Shown one piece after another: positions 19,930-30,774 of a stretch of 64,000 bases of DNA; position 1 is the stretch's first letter; each line of letters opens with the position of its first letter. The translations under genes and the position numbers were made by a program. The DNA is taken from contig CM066040.1 in the NCBI GenBank assembly GCA_033557465.1, positions 326,758,297 to 326,822,296 of the forward strand, in the 5' to 3' direction. This DNA is from Ichthyophis bannanicus. Its lineage: Eukaryota; Chordata; Amphibia; Gymnophiona; Ichthyophiidae. A model generated the notes under the pieces. That model was not told the origin of the DNA, ran no database searches, and was given only the letters and a program-made list of their open reading frames with translations.

Positions 19930-20240
19930 GAAAAGCAGAGTGCTTACCTGAAATGGGGAGGAAGTCACCCACACTTACTGGGGATGTTCTCCAGATGGAT
20001 CCTGTGTGCGGTGCTCTCCTCAAGCTCAGAGAATGCTTTTGCGTTCCCACATATACAGGGGCTTTCATGCGCTCAGTGCTACTTCTCCTCATCTGCCTCA
20101 GTCAAACGGTTCGAGTGAGGGGAAATGGAGAGAGGGAAAAGCGGGGCTGCATGTCCCTGCTGTCCATGGAGAATCCCCATTACAGGTAAGCAACTCTGCT
20201 TTCTCTATGGACAAGCAGGGGAGATGCAGGCCCACTTGAT
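19930..20240 (-). repeat. DIRS-3 terminal and internal complementary region
   Basis: Contains CCATGGAGAATCCCCATTACAGGTAAGCAA followed by TATGGACAAGCAGGGGAGATG. This has the same arrangement as the internal complementary regions at 34705-34830 and 49165-49275, where inverted left-end sequence abuts right-end sequence. Preceding 19937-19975 (CTTACCTGAAATGGGGAG) would be the outer left end. Confidence 0.55.
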
Positions 20241-20529
20241 GGTGATTTGCAAACTGAGGGTCTCATAGTCTATGCATACCGAAACAGCACCCTGGCAAAA
20301 CTTTCAAGAGATGCTTAAAGGTTAAAAGGCAAAGAAATTCCAAAGAGCAGATTAACCAACAGTTCTGTCTCTGGAGAACGAGGCATGCAAGCAACAGTGC
20401 TTAGTGAAAGTGTGAAGCACACTGCAAGTGACAGCTCTGCATATATCACGAGTGCTGCAGGAGTAGTGACCTTGCTCCGAGTTGATGGACTGTGACTTTT
20501 CTCTGAAGGGGTTGCTCGGATGCAGCATC

Positions 20530-21445
20530 ACAAAAGGAGATATTGTTTATTTTTTTATTAAACACTTGCTATGCCGCCCTTCATCGCGTCACAGTGGTTT
20601 ACAATAAAATCCTAAAAGAACTCTGGTAAAAGATTTATTTATTTTTTCTATTTATTTTAAAACACTTATATACTGCCATTTTGCCAAAGCATTCACAGCG
20701 GTGTACAACAAGCATAAAAACAACGTAAGAAGTCCCACCCAGCAGGAGACCCTAACCCACCCCCCACTGCTGCAACACCTCAGTTCCACCTCCCCTTGCA
20801 CAACATCACAAACCACTACAAATGCTGCAGACTAAAGTCCAGCTCCCCCAACACCGCCTGAGGGGCTGCCACCCAAACACTCAGGAAAAAAGAAATGTTT
20901 TCAGCACCTTACGAAAAGACGGCAAATTAGTCTCCAGCCAGAGGGCTGCCAGCAGTACATTCCAGAGGGCAGGAACTACCATGGAAAAAACACACATGCA
21001 CGCCAGCGCTGCAAACGAACTTGAGAGGAGCCCGGTGGAACCAATCGTTGTCCACCAGAAGACCGTAGAGCCCACCCAGGCACATACCACTGATATCCAG
21101 GCCCTGAGCCATGCAGAACTTTAAATGCCAGCACCAAAAGCTTAAACGCACATTGCTGTTTCACTGGGAGCCTATTTAGCAGGCGCAGAGCATTCACCAC
21201 CGGATCCCACCTCTGAAGACCACAGATGACAAGGGCAGCAGCGTTCTGCACCACCTGAAGTTTCCTAATCAAGTAACCAAGCAACCCAACGTATAGAGTG
21301 TTACAGTAGTCCAGGTGGGATAACACCAACCTCTGGACTACCAAACACAAAGCCTCCTGATCTAAATAAGGCCAGAGCTGATAAATCAATCTCAAAGAGC
21401 CAAATGTTGCACGCCCTACATGCGACACCTGCTGCTGAAAGCAAA
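20530..21445 (-). pseudogene. L2-type LINE 3' part inserted in DIRS-3
   Basis: On the minus strand 21428-20976 encodes an RT C-terminal region with VLSHLDYCNTLYVGLLGYL, LQVVQNAAALV and LLNRLPVKQQCAFKLLVLAFK, characteristic of L2-type elements. The 3' side ends in A/T-rich tails at 20630-20660 and again at 20540-20575. That suggests two stacked 3' ends, the second a short SINE or LINE tail. A C-run (21459-21476) lies just outside. Broken by stops. Confidence 0.78.
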
Positions 21446-21541
21446 GGTCACCATCAAACCCCCCCCCCCCCCCCCATTACATTCTGCCAGGACAAACTAA
21501 TATCCCCTATAGAAAGCTGGGAAAGCAACATTCATACAATC

Positions 21542-22424
21542 TCAGATACTATCTGAGATGCAATTTGAGAAAGTCTGTTTGGCTGTCGGCCTGTCACAGT
21601 CATTTGGATTGAAGGTGATGAAGAGCTGGCCTGAAAGCTCCCTTCCGCAGTGGAGGGAAAGTAAGCATGCCTTTACTATGCCGGCATGTGGCTTCAGAAA
21701 AAATGATGGAATGATTAAAGTGGAATGCAGAGACAATGTTAGGTAAAAATTTAAAGAAACTGGGTATAGGGAGCATAGTGTACCAATACCTGCAGTTCAC
21801 TGACTCTTTGGGTAGATGATATTGCTATAAGAAATACCATCTTCCAAGTAAGATGTGCTGAAGGTCACTGCTCCCGGAAGCTCAAAACTTGGCTCTACTA
21901 ATTGAGAAAGCAGAATATTGAGGTCCCGGGCAGCCATGGATGGGCATAGAGACAGCTTCAGGTTCAGGAGACCTTGCATGAACCAAAAGACACAAGGATA
22001 GACAGAGATAGGTTTATCATTTACCTTGTTATGGTATGCTACAATCGCTGAGAGATGGATGTGCATAGAGGTGGTCTTGAGACCACTTCCAGAAAGAAAC
22101 AGCAAATAGGAAAGAACAACATAGAGAGGACAGGTAAATGAATTGTATCCACTGTCACACAAACCACTTGGAAAACTGTGCCCATTTAAGTCCATATGAT
22201 TTTTTAGTGGAATCTTTCATGGAAGCTTGAAGGATGGCTTTGACGTCTGCTGAGAGGGGAAGCCAGTCAACTAATTGGTGTTCAACATCCATGCTGTCAG
22301 GGTAAGGGAAGAAAGTTGGGAATGTAGCAACTGACCTTGCTGTTGTGTCAGAAAGGTTGGATGAGTTCCAAGTAGGATAATGGAATCTTGCAGAAGTGAG
22401 AGAAGTGGGAACTGAATCTGGCAT
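21542..22424 (-). pseudogene. DIRS-3 tyrosine recombinase, broken
   Basis: Minus-strand pieces: 22424-22155 (STKKSYGLKWAQFSKW-like N-terminal block), 22195-21797 (LSGSGLKTTSMHIHLSAI) and 21736-21542 (LFITFNPNDCDRPTAKQTFS). These parallel DIRS-1 blocks KSYALKRHRF, LSDLGLKSNSVQVHLSAL and LFVSFDPNKMELPVSKHTLS. The pieces are in different frames. The family resolves circular DNA intermediates into the genome; this copy cannot. Confidence 0.75.
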
Positions 22425-22735
22425 GGTTACCAGGTGACAACCAGAACTGCTCTGGCCCTGTCCTTGATGATCTTCTGTAGAACTCTAGAGACAAGGGGAA
22501 AGGACAGGAAGGCAAAAATAAGCCCCATGTGCAGGAGATCAGGGAAATGTCCAGCCTCAGTGATCAGTAGTGGGATCACTTCTTGTTCTCTTTGGAAGAA
22601 AAAAGATCCACCTCTGGCTGCTCCCTTACAGAGAGGTTTGCTAGACTACTGCCGGATTAGAGACCACTTGTGAGGGAGCAACTGATGACTGAGTGGATTC
22701 GTTAGGTAGCTGTGAACACTGGGTAGACAGGCTAC

Positions 22736-23145
22736 CTACACATGGATTGCAGTTCGATTACTCGTATCCATAAATGGAATGCCACTAGGCAGAAAAGCTT
22801 TCAATGGGAGCCTCCTTGCTTGTTGACATAAAACATGGTGACACGATTGTCCATGTATATGAGAAGCAATCTTCCTTGCACTGAAGAAGCAAATGTGTAT
22901 AGCGCATGAAACATCACTCTGAGCTTGAGTCGCTTGATGTGCAGGTGTCATTCTTTCTGTGACCCAAGACCCTTAGGTGCAAAACGTGAAATAGGTGTGT
23001 CCCCCATACACAAAGGGAGGCGTTTGTGGTAAGAACCAGTTGTGGTTGCAATTGCAGTCACTGGAACAGACAACTCTGCTAGGTTGTGAGGTTGACACCA
23101 CCAGAAGAGACCATCCCTGACTAAGGATGTGATGGGAACCTTCAC
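22736..23145 (-). pseudogene. DIRS-3 RNase H region, degenerate
   Basis: Minus strand, aligns in order with the RNase H of DIRS-1 and DIRS-2. The plus-strand text CTTGTTGACATAAAACATGG, then GATTGTCCATGTA, parallels TGTTCACATAGAACATTGCC with GATTGTCCGTCTG at 51008-51044. That text encodes the TDNQVAMFYVNKQ block in DIRS-1. The frame is destroyed. Confidence 0.6.
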
Positions 23146-23164
23146 AGAAAGGCTGCTTGCACTG

Positions 23165-24920
23165 ATTTTATTTATTTAGAAACATGATGGCAGAAAAAAA
23201 ACACATGGCCAATCTAGTCTGCTCTTCCATATCAACTACAATAGTGCTCTTTTTTCCTTTAGAGATCCTCTGTGTTTGTTCCATGCTCTTTGAATTCAGA
23301 TACTGTCCTTGTCTCTACCACCTCCACTGGGAGACTATTCCATGCATCTGCCACTCTTTCCGTAAAGAAATATTTCCACATATTACTCCTGACTCTATCC
23401 CCTTTCACCCTTATCCTATGTCCCCTTGTAGCAGAACTTTCCTTCAATTGAAAGAGACCCTCCTGTGCATTTATGCCACAGAGGTATTTAAATGTCTCTA
23501 TCATATCTCCCTATCTCGCCTTTCCTCTAAAGTGTATATACTAAGATCTTTAAGTCTGTGCTCATATGCTTTATAACCATTTTAGGAGTCACCCTCTGCA
23601 CTGACTCCAACCTGCTCATATCCTTTTGAAGGTGCGGTCTCCAGAATTGCACACAATACTCCAAATGAGGTTGCATCAGACACTTATTCAGAGGCATTAT
23701 CACCTCCTTTTTCCAGCTGACCATTCCTCTCCCTATGCACCCAAGAATCCTTCTGGCTTTTGCAGTCACCTTTTCTACCTGTTTAGCTACTTTAAGATCA
23801 TCAGACACAATTACACCCTTTTACCCATTTCTACAGAAATATTTAATGTTTCACCCACCTGGGGACTTTCTTGACCCATCCCCAATGAATCTAGTTTAAA
23901 GCCCTCTTCAGTAGGTTAGCCAGTCTGCTGCTGAAGACACTTCGACCTTTCTTGGACAGATGGACACCATTTCTGTTCTGCAGACCTTGAAATATCATCC
24001 CATGCTGCAGGAAACCAAAATGCTCTCGATGATACCATCCACGCAGCTATGCATTCATCTCCAGGATGCGAACTTCTCTGCCTTGGCCTTTACCCTCAAC
24101 AGGGAGGACTGAAGAGAACACCACCTATGTGCTTTACCCTCTGTCCCAGAGCTATGAAGTCACTTTTGATGCACTCGGAGGGATACCTAGCAGTATCGTT
24201 TGTACCGACATGAATGAGCAACATCAGATAATAGTCAGTAGGCTCGATGAGTCTCTGCAAACTCTCTGTAACATCTCGGATTTTAGCACCTGGCAGACAG
24301 CACATCTCTCTGGACATCAAATTTGGTTAGCAGATGGATGCCTCAGTACCCCTCAGAAGAGAGTCACCAACCACCACTATCTGCTTCCTTGTGGTGACTG
24401 ATTCTGCAACTGTGACGTGCTTGAGCTGTGGTTCTTCCCTTTCCTGGGATGCTTCCGCCTCCTCCACTTCCAGGGCTGCATAATAGTTTTTTAGTTCAAG
24501 GGGTGGATGGGTTGAAGTGCTGATACTACAGGCTCTGGTGACTCGTGTCCAACCTTCTTCATTCTGTCACCTCCCAACTTCACCTCTTTTGGAGAGCTTG
24601 GATGTTTCAAGAAGCATCTCATCAATGTAATTCTCACTGTCTTGAATGCTTCTCAGCCTTGTCACCTCTTCTCTGAGCTCCTTCACTTGTTTCCTGAGAG
24701 ACTCAGCATGCAGGCATCCTGCACATGGAACCGGTCCTTCAACTGGCATTGAGATCTGTAATGGGGGCAACAGCTTTATCAATATGATTTTTCCCATCCA
24801 TTGTTTAGTTGATGGAGCTTTGGTATCTGAAGAGAGACCTACCAAAGAGAAAAAGCAGATAACCTCTTTTAAGTGTATTTTAACGGTGCTGCTCTATGTC
24901 CCTGTGTGTAGCTAATTGGG
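23165..24920 (-). mobile_element. CR1 LINE (CR1-C), internally deleted
   Basis: On the minus strand the element starts with ORF1 (24845-24096) and passes at ~23870 directly into the last part of ORF2 (23808-23259). No endonuclease or RT palm lies between. The ORF2 part shows LMQPHLEYCVQFWRPHLQKDMSRLESVQR. The 3' region matches the second CR1 lineage seen at 59565 (TATTTAGAAACATGATGGCAG against the ACATAGTAATATAGTAAATG type). Inserted in DIRS-3 between RNase H and RT. Confidence 0.72.
24096..24845 (-). pseudogene. CR1-C ORF1: zinc-binding/coiled-coil and esterase domains, broken
   Basis: 24845-24567 encodes CAGCLHAESLRKQVKELREE, then VTRLRSIQDSENYIDEM: a C-x-x-C pair followed by a predicted coiled coil, as in CR1 ORF1. 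24320-24096 encodes CLPGAKIRDV and LLIHVGTNDTARYPSE, where GTND is the intact third block of the SGNH-esterase fold. Frames differ between the two parts. Confidence 0.75.
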
Positions 24921-25231
24921 AAGTTGTCCTATAAAGCAAGAATGCTCACATGAGGTGGGGGGGAGGGGTGCCAGGGTGGGTAGGGAGGCATCTAACATCT
25001 GATGAGGTCAGTGGCTTCAAAGAGCTAGCTGTGAATAGGAAGCTGGAACAAAGACAATGAACTCTGACAGAGCTTTGCCCAACACCACAAACAAAAAAAA
25101 ATGTCCCCCTTTGCAGTATAGAAAAAGGACTTAGCTTTTAAAAATGAACCCCAAAGCCCTTTAAGAATTAGCTTTTAAAAATGAGCACCAGGACCTCTTT
25201 GAGAGCTTTCAGGCAGAGTATTACCTTGCTA
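24921..25231. other. Unassigned, near DIRS-3 and SINE
   Basis: Contains a short direct repeat CTTTTAAAAATGA near 25135 and 25172. No gene recognised. Confidence 0.3.
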
Positions 25232-25446
25232 GCAATGAAGTCCATCGGGTATTGAGCTCACACCTTTCCAAGGCAAGTTACATTCAGGCACATAAGTATT
25301 TTCCAGTCCCCAGAAGGCTTGCATTGTATCTGAAACAATGGAGGATTAAGTGACTTGCCTAAGACCACAAGGAATGCCTGGAGGATTTGAATTTTGGTCT
25401 CTCTGGTAACCAGGCTACTGCTCTAACCACTAGGCTACTCCTCCAC
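25232..25446 (-). mobile_element. tRNA-derived SINE
   Basis: The minus strand begins GGAGGAGTAGCCTAGTGGTT, a polymerase III A-box type head. It is followed by a degenerate B box (AAATTCAAATCC), then CCTTGTGGTCTTAGGCAAGT, the conserved SINE body shared with copies at 27345, 28405, 48530 and 62155. Confidence 0.8.
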
Positions 25447-26395
25447 TTATGGTGCCCCTTGAGGTGCTACTGGAAATGCTTCATACGAAATCTGGCAAAT
25501 GGCATGACATGGTTTGCCAGTGCCATGTGACCTAAGAAGTGGAGGACAGTGTGCGCCAGCAGTGCGACTTCCACATTTTTGGGTGATGAAGGCAATAATG
25601 GAAGTCTTTCTCTTTGCAGGCAGATAGGCCATGGTCCTGGACCTGTCGAGATCAGCTCCTAAGAACTGCAGCCATCGTGAAGGTGTATGATGGGACTTGG
25701 CCTCATTTATCAGAAACCCAACAGGGAAATGCTTGCTTGGAAAGTGTCTAGAACTGCTACTGAGTCCCAACCCAACAGCCTTGCAAAGATGTGCTGCCAT
25801 GACAGCTAGGCACCTTGTATAGACTCTGGAGAACGGACAAGAGGCCGAAGGGCAGTATTTGATATTGGTAATGGTGATCCAGAAAAGTGAAACACAGAAA
25901 TTGGTAATGATGTGGATGGATAAGGATGTGGGTGTAAGCATCCTTGAGGTCTAGGGAAGAAAGCCAATCACCTTGTCTGAGAAAAGATAGGATTGTGGCC
26001 AGGGTGTTCATTTTGAATTTTTGTTTCTTGAATACAGCTTGAGATTCCACAAATCGAGGATGGGCTGCATTTCTCCTGACTTCTCTGGGATGAGGGAAAA
26101 CTGAGTAAAATCCTTGACCCTTTTGCAGGACTCGAACAGGCTCCACAGCATGATTTGCCAGAAAGGAGCACAGCTCTTCTGCCAACAGCTGTACATGTTG
26201 ACATGGTATTTTGAATGATGGAGGTGGACTCCTGAGAAGAGGAAATTGACTGAAAAAGTCTGTATTCTTGCTACATAATTCAGAGGACCCACTGGCCCAA
26301 CATGATATCCTGCCAGGCTTCCCTGAAAAAATGAATCCTTCCCCCCACCAGGCAAAGATGCAGGCTGCTGCTTCCCCTCTCCCGGTCTCTGACAC
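25447..26395 (-). pseudogene. DIRS-3 reverse transcriptase, broken
   Basis: 26395-25757 contains ELCSFLANHAVEPV, then GDWLSSLDLKDAYTHI (motif A Asp in LDLKDAY), then QILPFGLLSVLQSL. 25941-25447 continues in a second frame with LPAKRK and downstream RT/RNase H connection. The YLDD-type catalytic box expected between them falls in a frameshifted part near 25760-25860 and is not legible. Homologous to DIRS-1 RT at 51217-52401. Confidence 0.78.
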
Positions 26396-26450
26396 TGTTG
26401 ATATGGTTGGGCACGTTGATGCTGGATCAGTAGCCTGGAAAGGTCAAAAT

Positions 26451-26972
26451 GTGGAACTTTGCATCATGTAACCATAGTTTGGGTTGTTCTTCCCTAAGTG
26501 CATAACTTTGCACTTGTTCACATTAAATTTCATCTGCCATTTGGACATCCAGTCTCTCAATTTTTCAAGGTCCTCTTGCAATTTTTTACAATTCTCTTGC
26601 GTTTTAACAACTTTGAATAATTTTGTGTCATCTGCAGATTTGATCACATTATATCCCATTATTCTCATTTCCAGGTCAGTTATAAATATGATAAAAAGTT
26701 AAAAATTGGGAGACTGGGCATCCAAAGGGCAGATGAAATTTAATGTGGACAAGTGCAAAGTAAGGCACTTAGGGAAGAACTACCCAAAACTATGGTTACA
26801 CGATGCAAGGTTCCACATTAGGAATTGCCACCCAGAAAAAGGATTTAGGCATCATCATGGATAATACGTTGAAACCCTCTGCTCGGTATACAGTGGCAGC
26901 CAAGAAAGCAAATAGAATGCTAGGACTTATAAGGAAAGAAATGGAGAATAAAACCAAGGATATCTGTAAACC
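26451..26972. mobile_element. Inverted (fold-back) CR1 fragment pair
   Basis: 26451-26700 is CR1 ORF2 on the minus strand (FADD-like SADDTKLFKVVKTQE, then WMSKWQMKFNVNKCKVMHLG). 26704-26972 is CR1 ORF2 on the plus strand (QMKFNVDKCKV-like, then LGIATQKKDLGIIMDN and ANRMLGLIRKEMENKTKD). The two overlap in content over ~110 bp around GATGAAATTTAATGTGGACA, so they form an imperfect hairpin. This suits an inversion during LINE insertion with partial duplication, or two head-to-head copies. Confidence 0.72.
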
Positions 26973-27344
26973 GCTTTGCTTTTGATTCTAAAGGCAGCAT
27001 ATCAAGTCAAGTGGAGGAGCAGCCTAATGAAATATACAAGCCTGAATCCTCAACTATAACATCGTGCGTGGAAGATATGATCACCTGGCTCAGGAATAAC
27101 AACCTATCTATACACTACAAGACGACAGAGGCGCTCTTTGTCACAAGGCATACCTCATTTGTCCCACCACAATCAAGCAACATGTGGCAAAGGCCCATAA
27201 CAGAAAAAGAAAAGAGATCAAATACCTAGAAATCACCATAGACCAGCACCTCACCATGCAATCTCACATAAAGAGAACCACCGCAAATGCCTACCATAAA
27301 ATGAAAGTTATCGGGAGATTAAAACCGATCTTGAACCAAGATCA
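26973..27344 (+). pseudogene. L2-type LINE (L2-b), 5' piece
   Basis: After a short 3'-tail remnant (26973-27012, GTAAACCGCTTTG), the plus strand encodes MITWLRNNNLSIHYKTTEAL, then ITIDQHLTMQSHIKRTTANA and KMKVIGRLKPILNQDHF. These match the RT thumb region of the open L2 at 44817-46277 (YLGVTLDQHLNLNAQISN). Frameshifts separate the parts. The SINE at 27345 interrupts it. Confidence 0.75.
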
Positions 27345-27640
27345 CTTCTTTATTTTATTTATTTAGACAGTTTTGTATACCGCCTTATCCTTCAATCAAA
27401 GCGGTCACAACACAATTGGGGGATACATTTAACACGCGGGGATATGAGACACATACACTATAACTTACAGGGAACATGGGCAATGGAGGGTTAAGTGGCT
27501 TGCCCAAGACCACAAGGAGCATCTGTGGGACTAGAAACCCCAGTCCTTCCGGCCCAAAATTGCTGTCCTCTAGTGGGATTTGAACCCCCGACCTTCCGGT
27601 CTGAAGTACCTTGCCCCAACCACTAGGCTACTCCTCCCTG
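27345..27640 (-). mobile_element. tRNA-derived SINE with an L2-like 3' tail
   Basis: On the minus strand the head has an A box (TAGCCTAGTGG, 27620-27630) and a B box (GGTTCAAATCCC, 27575-27586). Its 3' end GACCGCTTTGATTGAAGG-type sequence and AAATAAATAAA tail match the 3' end of the L2 copy finishing at ~28400. A shared 3' end is the usual basis for SINE mobilisation by a partner LINE. Confidence 0.85.
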
Positions 27641-28404
27641 TACTATTTGTACTTCTGTACTATTTGCTATTTGTACTTCTGTACTATTTGCCAGGCAGTA
27701 ATCACTTCCATACTTGACTACTGCAACACACTCTTCCAGGTGCTCCCTAAACAAACCATCATGCCACTCCAAATAGCACAAAACACAGCAGCACGAATCA
27801 TCACAGAACACCCAAACAAGAGCACATCACCCCTATACTCAACCAGCTACATTGGTTCCCAATACACTCCTGTATCAGATTCAAGACAACCTTAAACATC
27901 TTTAAAAACATTCAACAATCATCAGCCAACATCCTAAAAAGACCTTGTAATAAGAGACACAAGCACCCAACCCAGGAGAAACAACAACAAACATATGATC
28001 ATCACACCCCACGATTACCAAAAATAAAAACAATCTACATCCGGAAGAGCGTTTTCACTATATGCCCCATCGATATGGAACTCACTTCCAGATGACATAC
28101 GAGCGATAACAGACATCAAAGACTTCAGAAAGAAGCTAAAAACTCTACTTTACACAAACAACCTGAGACACATTACTTCATCATCTAACCAAGGAAAAGA
28201 CTCAAACTACCACCTGTCGACCCCAGGCCACAAACTAACTACTACTCTTTGACACCACAAACTTGAAGTGTTCATAGTTTATGCTATATATCTTGCATTG
28301 TACATAAGTTAACTTGTTACTGGTCTCCCTTGTTCAAGCGTTCTTGTATACAGTTGAGTTGTAATGTAGACCGCTTTGATTGAAGGATAAAACGGTTAAA
28401 TAAA
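27641..28404 (+). pseudogene. L2-type LINE (L2-b), 3' piece and tail
   Basis: Resumes after the SINE with SILDYCNTLFQVLPKQT, then QIAQNTAARIITEHP, degenerate C-terminal ORF2, and a 3' end AGACCGCTTTGATTGAAGGA followed by AAATAAATAAATAA. A local 26-bp duplication (TGTACTATTTG units, 27640-27695) sits at the SINE boundary. Confidence 0.8.
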
Positions 28405-28625
28405 TAAATAATGGTTAGAGCACTGGCTTGGCAACCAAGAGACCAGGGTTTGATTCCCACTAACAGTCCTTGTGACCTTGGGCAAATCATTTAACCCTTC
28501 ATTGCCTCAGAAGAAAGATCTGGCAATCTATGTCCAGTCACACTGCCAAGAAAACCAAGGAGCTGCTGGGTCACCAGGAGTCAGAACTGACTCCTGATTG
28601 CATATCAAGTCAAATAAAACCACAA
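28405..28625 (+). mobile_element. tRNA-derived SINE
   Basis: Plus strand. The head lacks its first bases (ATGGTTAGAGCACTGG) and the B box is GGTTTGATTCCC at 28447-28458. The body has CCTTGTGACCTTGGGCAAAT, and the 3' end CATATCAAGTCAAATAAAA. Inserted at or next to the A/T tail of L2-b. Confidence 0.82.
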
Positions 28626-28639
28626 TGTTTCTGTATTGC

Positions 28640-29230
28640 TCCATGATGTGACCCCCACCTTGAATATGGTGTGCAATTCTGGTTGCCATATCTTAAAATG
28701 GATACAGCAGAATTGGAAAAGGTACAGAGAAGACCCACCAAAATGGTAAAGAGGATGGAAGGATACCCCTACAAGGAAAGGCTTAAAAGGTTAGAGCTCT
28801 TCAACTTGGAAAAGAGGCGGATGAAGGGAGTATGATAGATGTCTATAAAATAATAAATGGAGTTAAATGTAGATTGTTTTCTTAACTCTTTCAAAAATTA
28901 GAAATGATTAGGGAATATGCAATGAAGCTACAATGTAGCCCATTTAAGACTAATCATAGAAAATATTTTTCCACTCAATGCATAATCAGCTCTGGAATTC
29001 ATTACCAGAGAATGTGGTAAAAACTGTTTTAAAAGAAGTTTGGACAAGTTCCTGGAGGAAAAGTCTATAAACCAGTATTAAAGAGGACCAGGGAAATCCA
29101 CTGCTTATCCCTGGGACAAGCAGCCTGGACCTGCCAGGTACATGAGATCTGGAATGGCCACGGTTGGAAACAGGATACTGGGCTTGATGGACCTTGGTCT
29201 GACCCGAAATGCTCTTAGTTTGTTGCATAA
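28640..29230 (+). mobile_element. CR1 LINE 3' part
   Basis: Plus-strand CR1-A family from the ORF2 thumb (TGTGCAATTCTGGTTGCC, then GAAAAGGTACAGAGAAG) to the 3' end GGGCTTGATGGACCTTGGTC near 29180. Frame decayed. Opposite orientation to the copy at 29741. Confidence 0.82.
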
Positions 29231-29239
29231 GAGAATGAT

Positions 29240-29735
29240 TATAGTGCAGCATCTGTAAGTGGAACACAAAGATCTTCAGGGCTAACATAGTGCTTTGCTA
29301 AACTTTGTGACCAACTGTGTACAGGGTTCTGTGATCTTTGCCTCGGAGGAGCATGGGTGTTGGTTGTCTCTGAGGCTGCTATTAAATGCTCTAAGACAGT
29401 GAAACCTAAGTGATGCAGAAGTTGAAGATGAGAATGTCCCAGGCCTGATATGACCTTATATTTTGCCTTCAGAGGCCTAGAAAGAGCCTTTTCTAGAGTG
29501 AAGTGCTTGCCAAACATTCAGTTGAAGGTACTGTAGCACTTGATGCACAGGAAGGGCCAATACTTCTTAGGGGGCACTCATGGACTGCAGGATGGACTGG
29601 GGCGTCAGAAGGACTAAGAGAGAGCTTCAGCAAAAACTTGGGGTAAGAGCTATCCTCTGGTTGCTCTGCACAGGAATCCCAGGGTAAGAGAAGGGCAAAA
29701 GCTGGAACCAGCACGGCAGGAGAAGGATCATACTC
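29240..29735 (-). other. Possible DIRS gag remnant
   Basis: No clear frame. It lies between two CR1 copies and beside DIRS-like text at 30690-30720 (GATCCCTCACCGAACTTGCATCCTCC), which resembles 53508-53545 in the DIRS-1 gag. The whole may be the decayed gag side of DIRS-3. Weak. Confidence 0.3.
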
Positions 29736-29740
29736 TGACA

Positions 29741-30680
29741 TAAGAACATAAGATATGCCATACTGGGTCAGACCAAGGTCCATCAAGCCCAGTATCCTGT
29801 TTCCAACAGTGGCCAATCTAGGTCATACGTACCTAGCAGTTTCCCCAAGAGACACAAGTTCCACAATGCTTGTACTGGATCAAGCATTGATATCTTCGGT
29901 CACTTCTTAATAATGGTTTATGGACCTTTCCTCCAGGAACTTGTCCAAACCTTTTTTAAACCCAGCTACACTAACAGCCTTTACTACATCCTCCGGTAAC
30001 AAATTCCAGAGTTTGATTACACATTGAGTGAAAAAATATTTCCTTTTATTAGTCTTAAATAGTTTACCCTGTAGCTTCATTTCATGTCCCCTAGTCTTTC
30101 TATATTCTGATAACGTAAACAGTCGATCTATGTTTACCCGTTCCACTCCGTTCATTAATTTATAGATTTCTATCATATCTCCCCTCAGCCGTCTCTTTTC
30201 CAGGTTAAAGAGCCCTAACCTTTTTAGCCTTTCTTCATAGGAGTATCCTTCCATCCCCTTTACCATTTTGGTGGCTCTTCTCTGTACCTTTTCTAAAATC
30301 GCTATATCCTTTTTAAGATACGGTGACCAGAATTGCACACAATATTCAAGGTGCAGTCTCACCATGGAACGATATAGAGGCATTATAATATCTTTTGTTT
30401 TATTTTCCATTCCTTTCCTTATGATACCTAGCATTCTATTTGCTCTTTTGGCCGCCGCTGCACACTGGGCCGAGGGTTTTAACATGGTATCCCCAATGAC
30501 GCCTAAATCTTTTTCCTGGGTGGTGGTTCCTAATGTGGAACCTTGCATCGTGTAACCATAGTTTGGGTTGTTCTTCCCTAGGTGCATAACCTTGCACTTG
30601 TCCACATTAAATTTTATCTGCCATTTTGATGCCCAGTCTTCCAATTTATCAAGATCCTCTTGCACTAATTCAGAAAAGAG
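29741..30680 (-). mobile_element. CR1 LINE 3' part with open C-terminal ORF2
   Basis: Young-looking, 5'-truncated CR1-A copy. The tail TAAGAACATAAGATATGCC starts at 29741. A single frame of 260 codons (30689-29907) covers the RT C-terminal and thumb: WASKWQIKFNVDKCKVMHLG, KDLGVIGDTMLKPSA, HLEYCVQFWSPYLKKD, RKYFFTQCVIKLWNLLP, ending normally. The palm domain is missing, so it is not functional. It is a good local reference for the other CR1-A copies. Confidence 0.88.
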
Positions 30681-30689
30681 ATCCCTCAC
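29907..30689 (-). pseudogene. CR1-A ORF2 C-terminal fragment, open frame
   Basis: The frame ends at the normal CR1 stop. The first ~10 codons (MRDLFSELVQ) come from flanking sequence, and CR1 homology begins at EDLDKLEDW. It lacks the endonuclease and the FADD catalytic box, so no enzymatic activity is expected. Its openness indicates recent insertion rather than function. Confidence 0.8.
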
Positions 30690-30774
30690 CGAACTTGCAT
30701 CCTCCTCATCCCCATGGAGAGTTTGTGCTTTTGCCCTGTCTTGATTTCTCTCTGAATATTTGTATACTTTGTCC

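Larger units (their letters stand above)
19920..26450 (-). mobile_element. DIRS-3: decayed DIRS-type retrotransposon, multiply interrupted
   Basis: The minus-strand order is RT (26395-25447), RNase H (23145-22736), tyrosine recombinase (22424-21542), then a terminal/internal complementary region (19930-20240). This is the DIRS layout. It is broken by an L2 copy (20530-21445), a CR1 (23165-24920) and a SINE (25232-25446). Many frameshifts make it older-looking than DIRS-1 and DIRS-2. The gag side may continue beyond 26450 as fragments near 29240-29735 and 30690-30770. The exact outer ends are not determined. Confidence 0.75.

Noticed and set aside
27345..27640. tRNA gene suggested by A- and B-box sequences
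   Set aside because: The boxes sit in a SINE with a LINE-like 3' tail and no tRNA cloverleaf, so it is a tRNA-derived repeat and not a tRNA gene.
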